From positions 19,530,001-19,594,000 of the forward strand of contig NC_063257.1 in the NCBI RefSeq assembly GCF_019578655.1: a stretch of 64,000 nucleotides of DNA, written 5' to 3'. Below are positions 63,431 through 64,000 of this stretch, piece after piece. A program made the position numbers and the translations under genes. The DNA comes from Ricinus communis (Eukaryota > Streptophyta > Magnoliopsida > Malpighiales > Euphorbiaceae). Each line of letters begins with the position of its first letter. The first letter of the stretch is position 1. The notes beneath the pieces are model-generated. The model saw nothing but the letters and a program-made list of their open reading frames with translations. It ran no database searches and was not told the DNA's origin.

Positions 63431-64000
63431 TTTTCTATAATTCTTGTAAGAACTAACTGTTTCTTAATCAAAACAGCCTTTTTAGAGCTTAATTGACACT
63501 AATCACTCAAAATCTTTCTAAAGCTTAAGTAACGCGTTTTTGAGAAAAGGGGTTCAAAGGGAAAGGTTAAGGTAAAAGTAAAACAACAAGTATGGTGTGA
63601 AGGTAATGATATATGCCAGCAATAAATAATAAACAAGATAGCCTCAATAACTGGAATAAAATATCAATGCTCACAAACGAAGAAATATAACATGCTTGAA
63701 TTTTCTTTGATGACTCGAAACTTCCTTACTTTTACTTTCTTTTTCATTTCTTTCTTTTTTATTTTATTTTTTTTTCTTTTCTTTGCTTTTGTTTTGTTTT
63801 CTTCTATTTTTTTTATCAACAACTGAATTGAAATAACTAAACATGAATAAAAGAAACAAAGAACATGAAATTGAAGGCTGAAATTTTCGGACTTGGTGAA
63901 TGGATGATAGATGGCAGCTAGGTTTTCAAAGGAATCGGTGAAAGGAAAAAAATTGAAGTTGTAGGACAAAAATTTTAACACAGAAATAAAGAAGATATTA
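63426..64000 (-). other. Family-A leader, outer part
   Basis: It contains a pyrimidine-rich tract (about 63720-63815) corresponding to the one at 35265-35335. No coding sequence is seen. The primer-binding site expected further right is not reached before the window ends. Confidence 0.55.

Noticed and set aside
1..64000. tRNA, rRNA, organelle-derived or bacterial genes
   Set aside because: Looking through both strands I recognised no cloverleaf with conserved TPsiC box, no rRNA landmarks and no organelle genes. A dedicated scan (for example with a tRNA finder) could not be run here.

Overview
This window looks like repeat-filled intergenic DNA from a plant nuclear genome, probably a dicot. 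The species cannot be named from the sequence. I found no intact host gene, no tRNA or rRNA gene and no CRISPR array. Nearly every base can be assigned to decayed LTR retrotransposons and tandem repeats derived from them.

Three Ty3/gypsy groups recur. (1) Family A is CRM-like: gag with one CCHC knuckle, RT reading SPCAVPVILVPK, IN reading DGQTEVVNRT, a variable Pol C-terminal tail ending in GPITRSRAK, and a primer-binding site for initiator tRNA-Met (TGGTATCAGAGC). Its pieces lie at about 2.8-9.5, 14.4, 20.4-21.2, 22.5-25.2, 27.3-28.5, 33.2-36.2, 41.4-41.6, 45-47.8 and 60-64 kb. (2) The Athila group has LTRs near 1.5 kb that carry a GC-rich CACGGCCGTG module, a tRNA-Asp-type primer site, and Athila gag, RT, RNase H and IN. 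One nearly complete copy runs on the minus strand from 59.5 to 48.5 kb, and one short non-autonomous copy occupies 36189-41273 with a perfect TTCCT duplication. (3) The Tekay/Del-like group has long LTRs ending in GTGACA and a chromodomain. Its pieces are at 15.7-17.4, 30.2-33.1, 42.7-43.6 and 53.1-55.5 kb.

Two tandem-repeat families overlie these. Repeat R has a full unit near 1.02 kb with shorter variants, and it occurs in both orientations through most of the window. A 420-bp satellite at 9631-12152 has six units and a dimeric higher-order duplication. Part of it derives from R and part from a family-A Pol tail, and a single-copy precursor is preserved at about 4330-4720.

The order of events can be read from nesting. 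Solo LTRs with target duplications interrupt a family-A gag (7280-8869, AGTAC) and the large Athila copy (53126-55454, CATTT). Another, with an imperfect duplication, lies in a family-A leader (61949-63425). Athila copy 1 interrupts a family-A LTR whose uninterrupted paralogue survives at about 33.2 kb. Coding regions are broken by stops, frameshifts and deletions, so nothing here is likely to be autonomous. The most interesting material is structural: satellite birth from retroelement pieces, a 78-bp duplication flanking an LTR, a 997-bp microhomology deletion inside one LTR, and chimeric open frames made by deletion.
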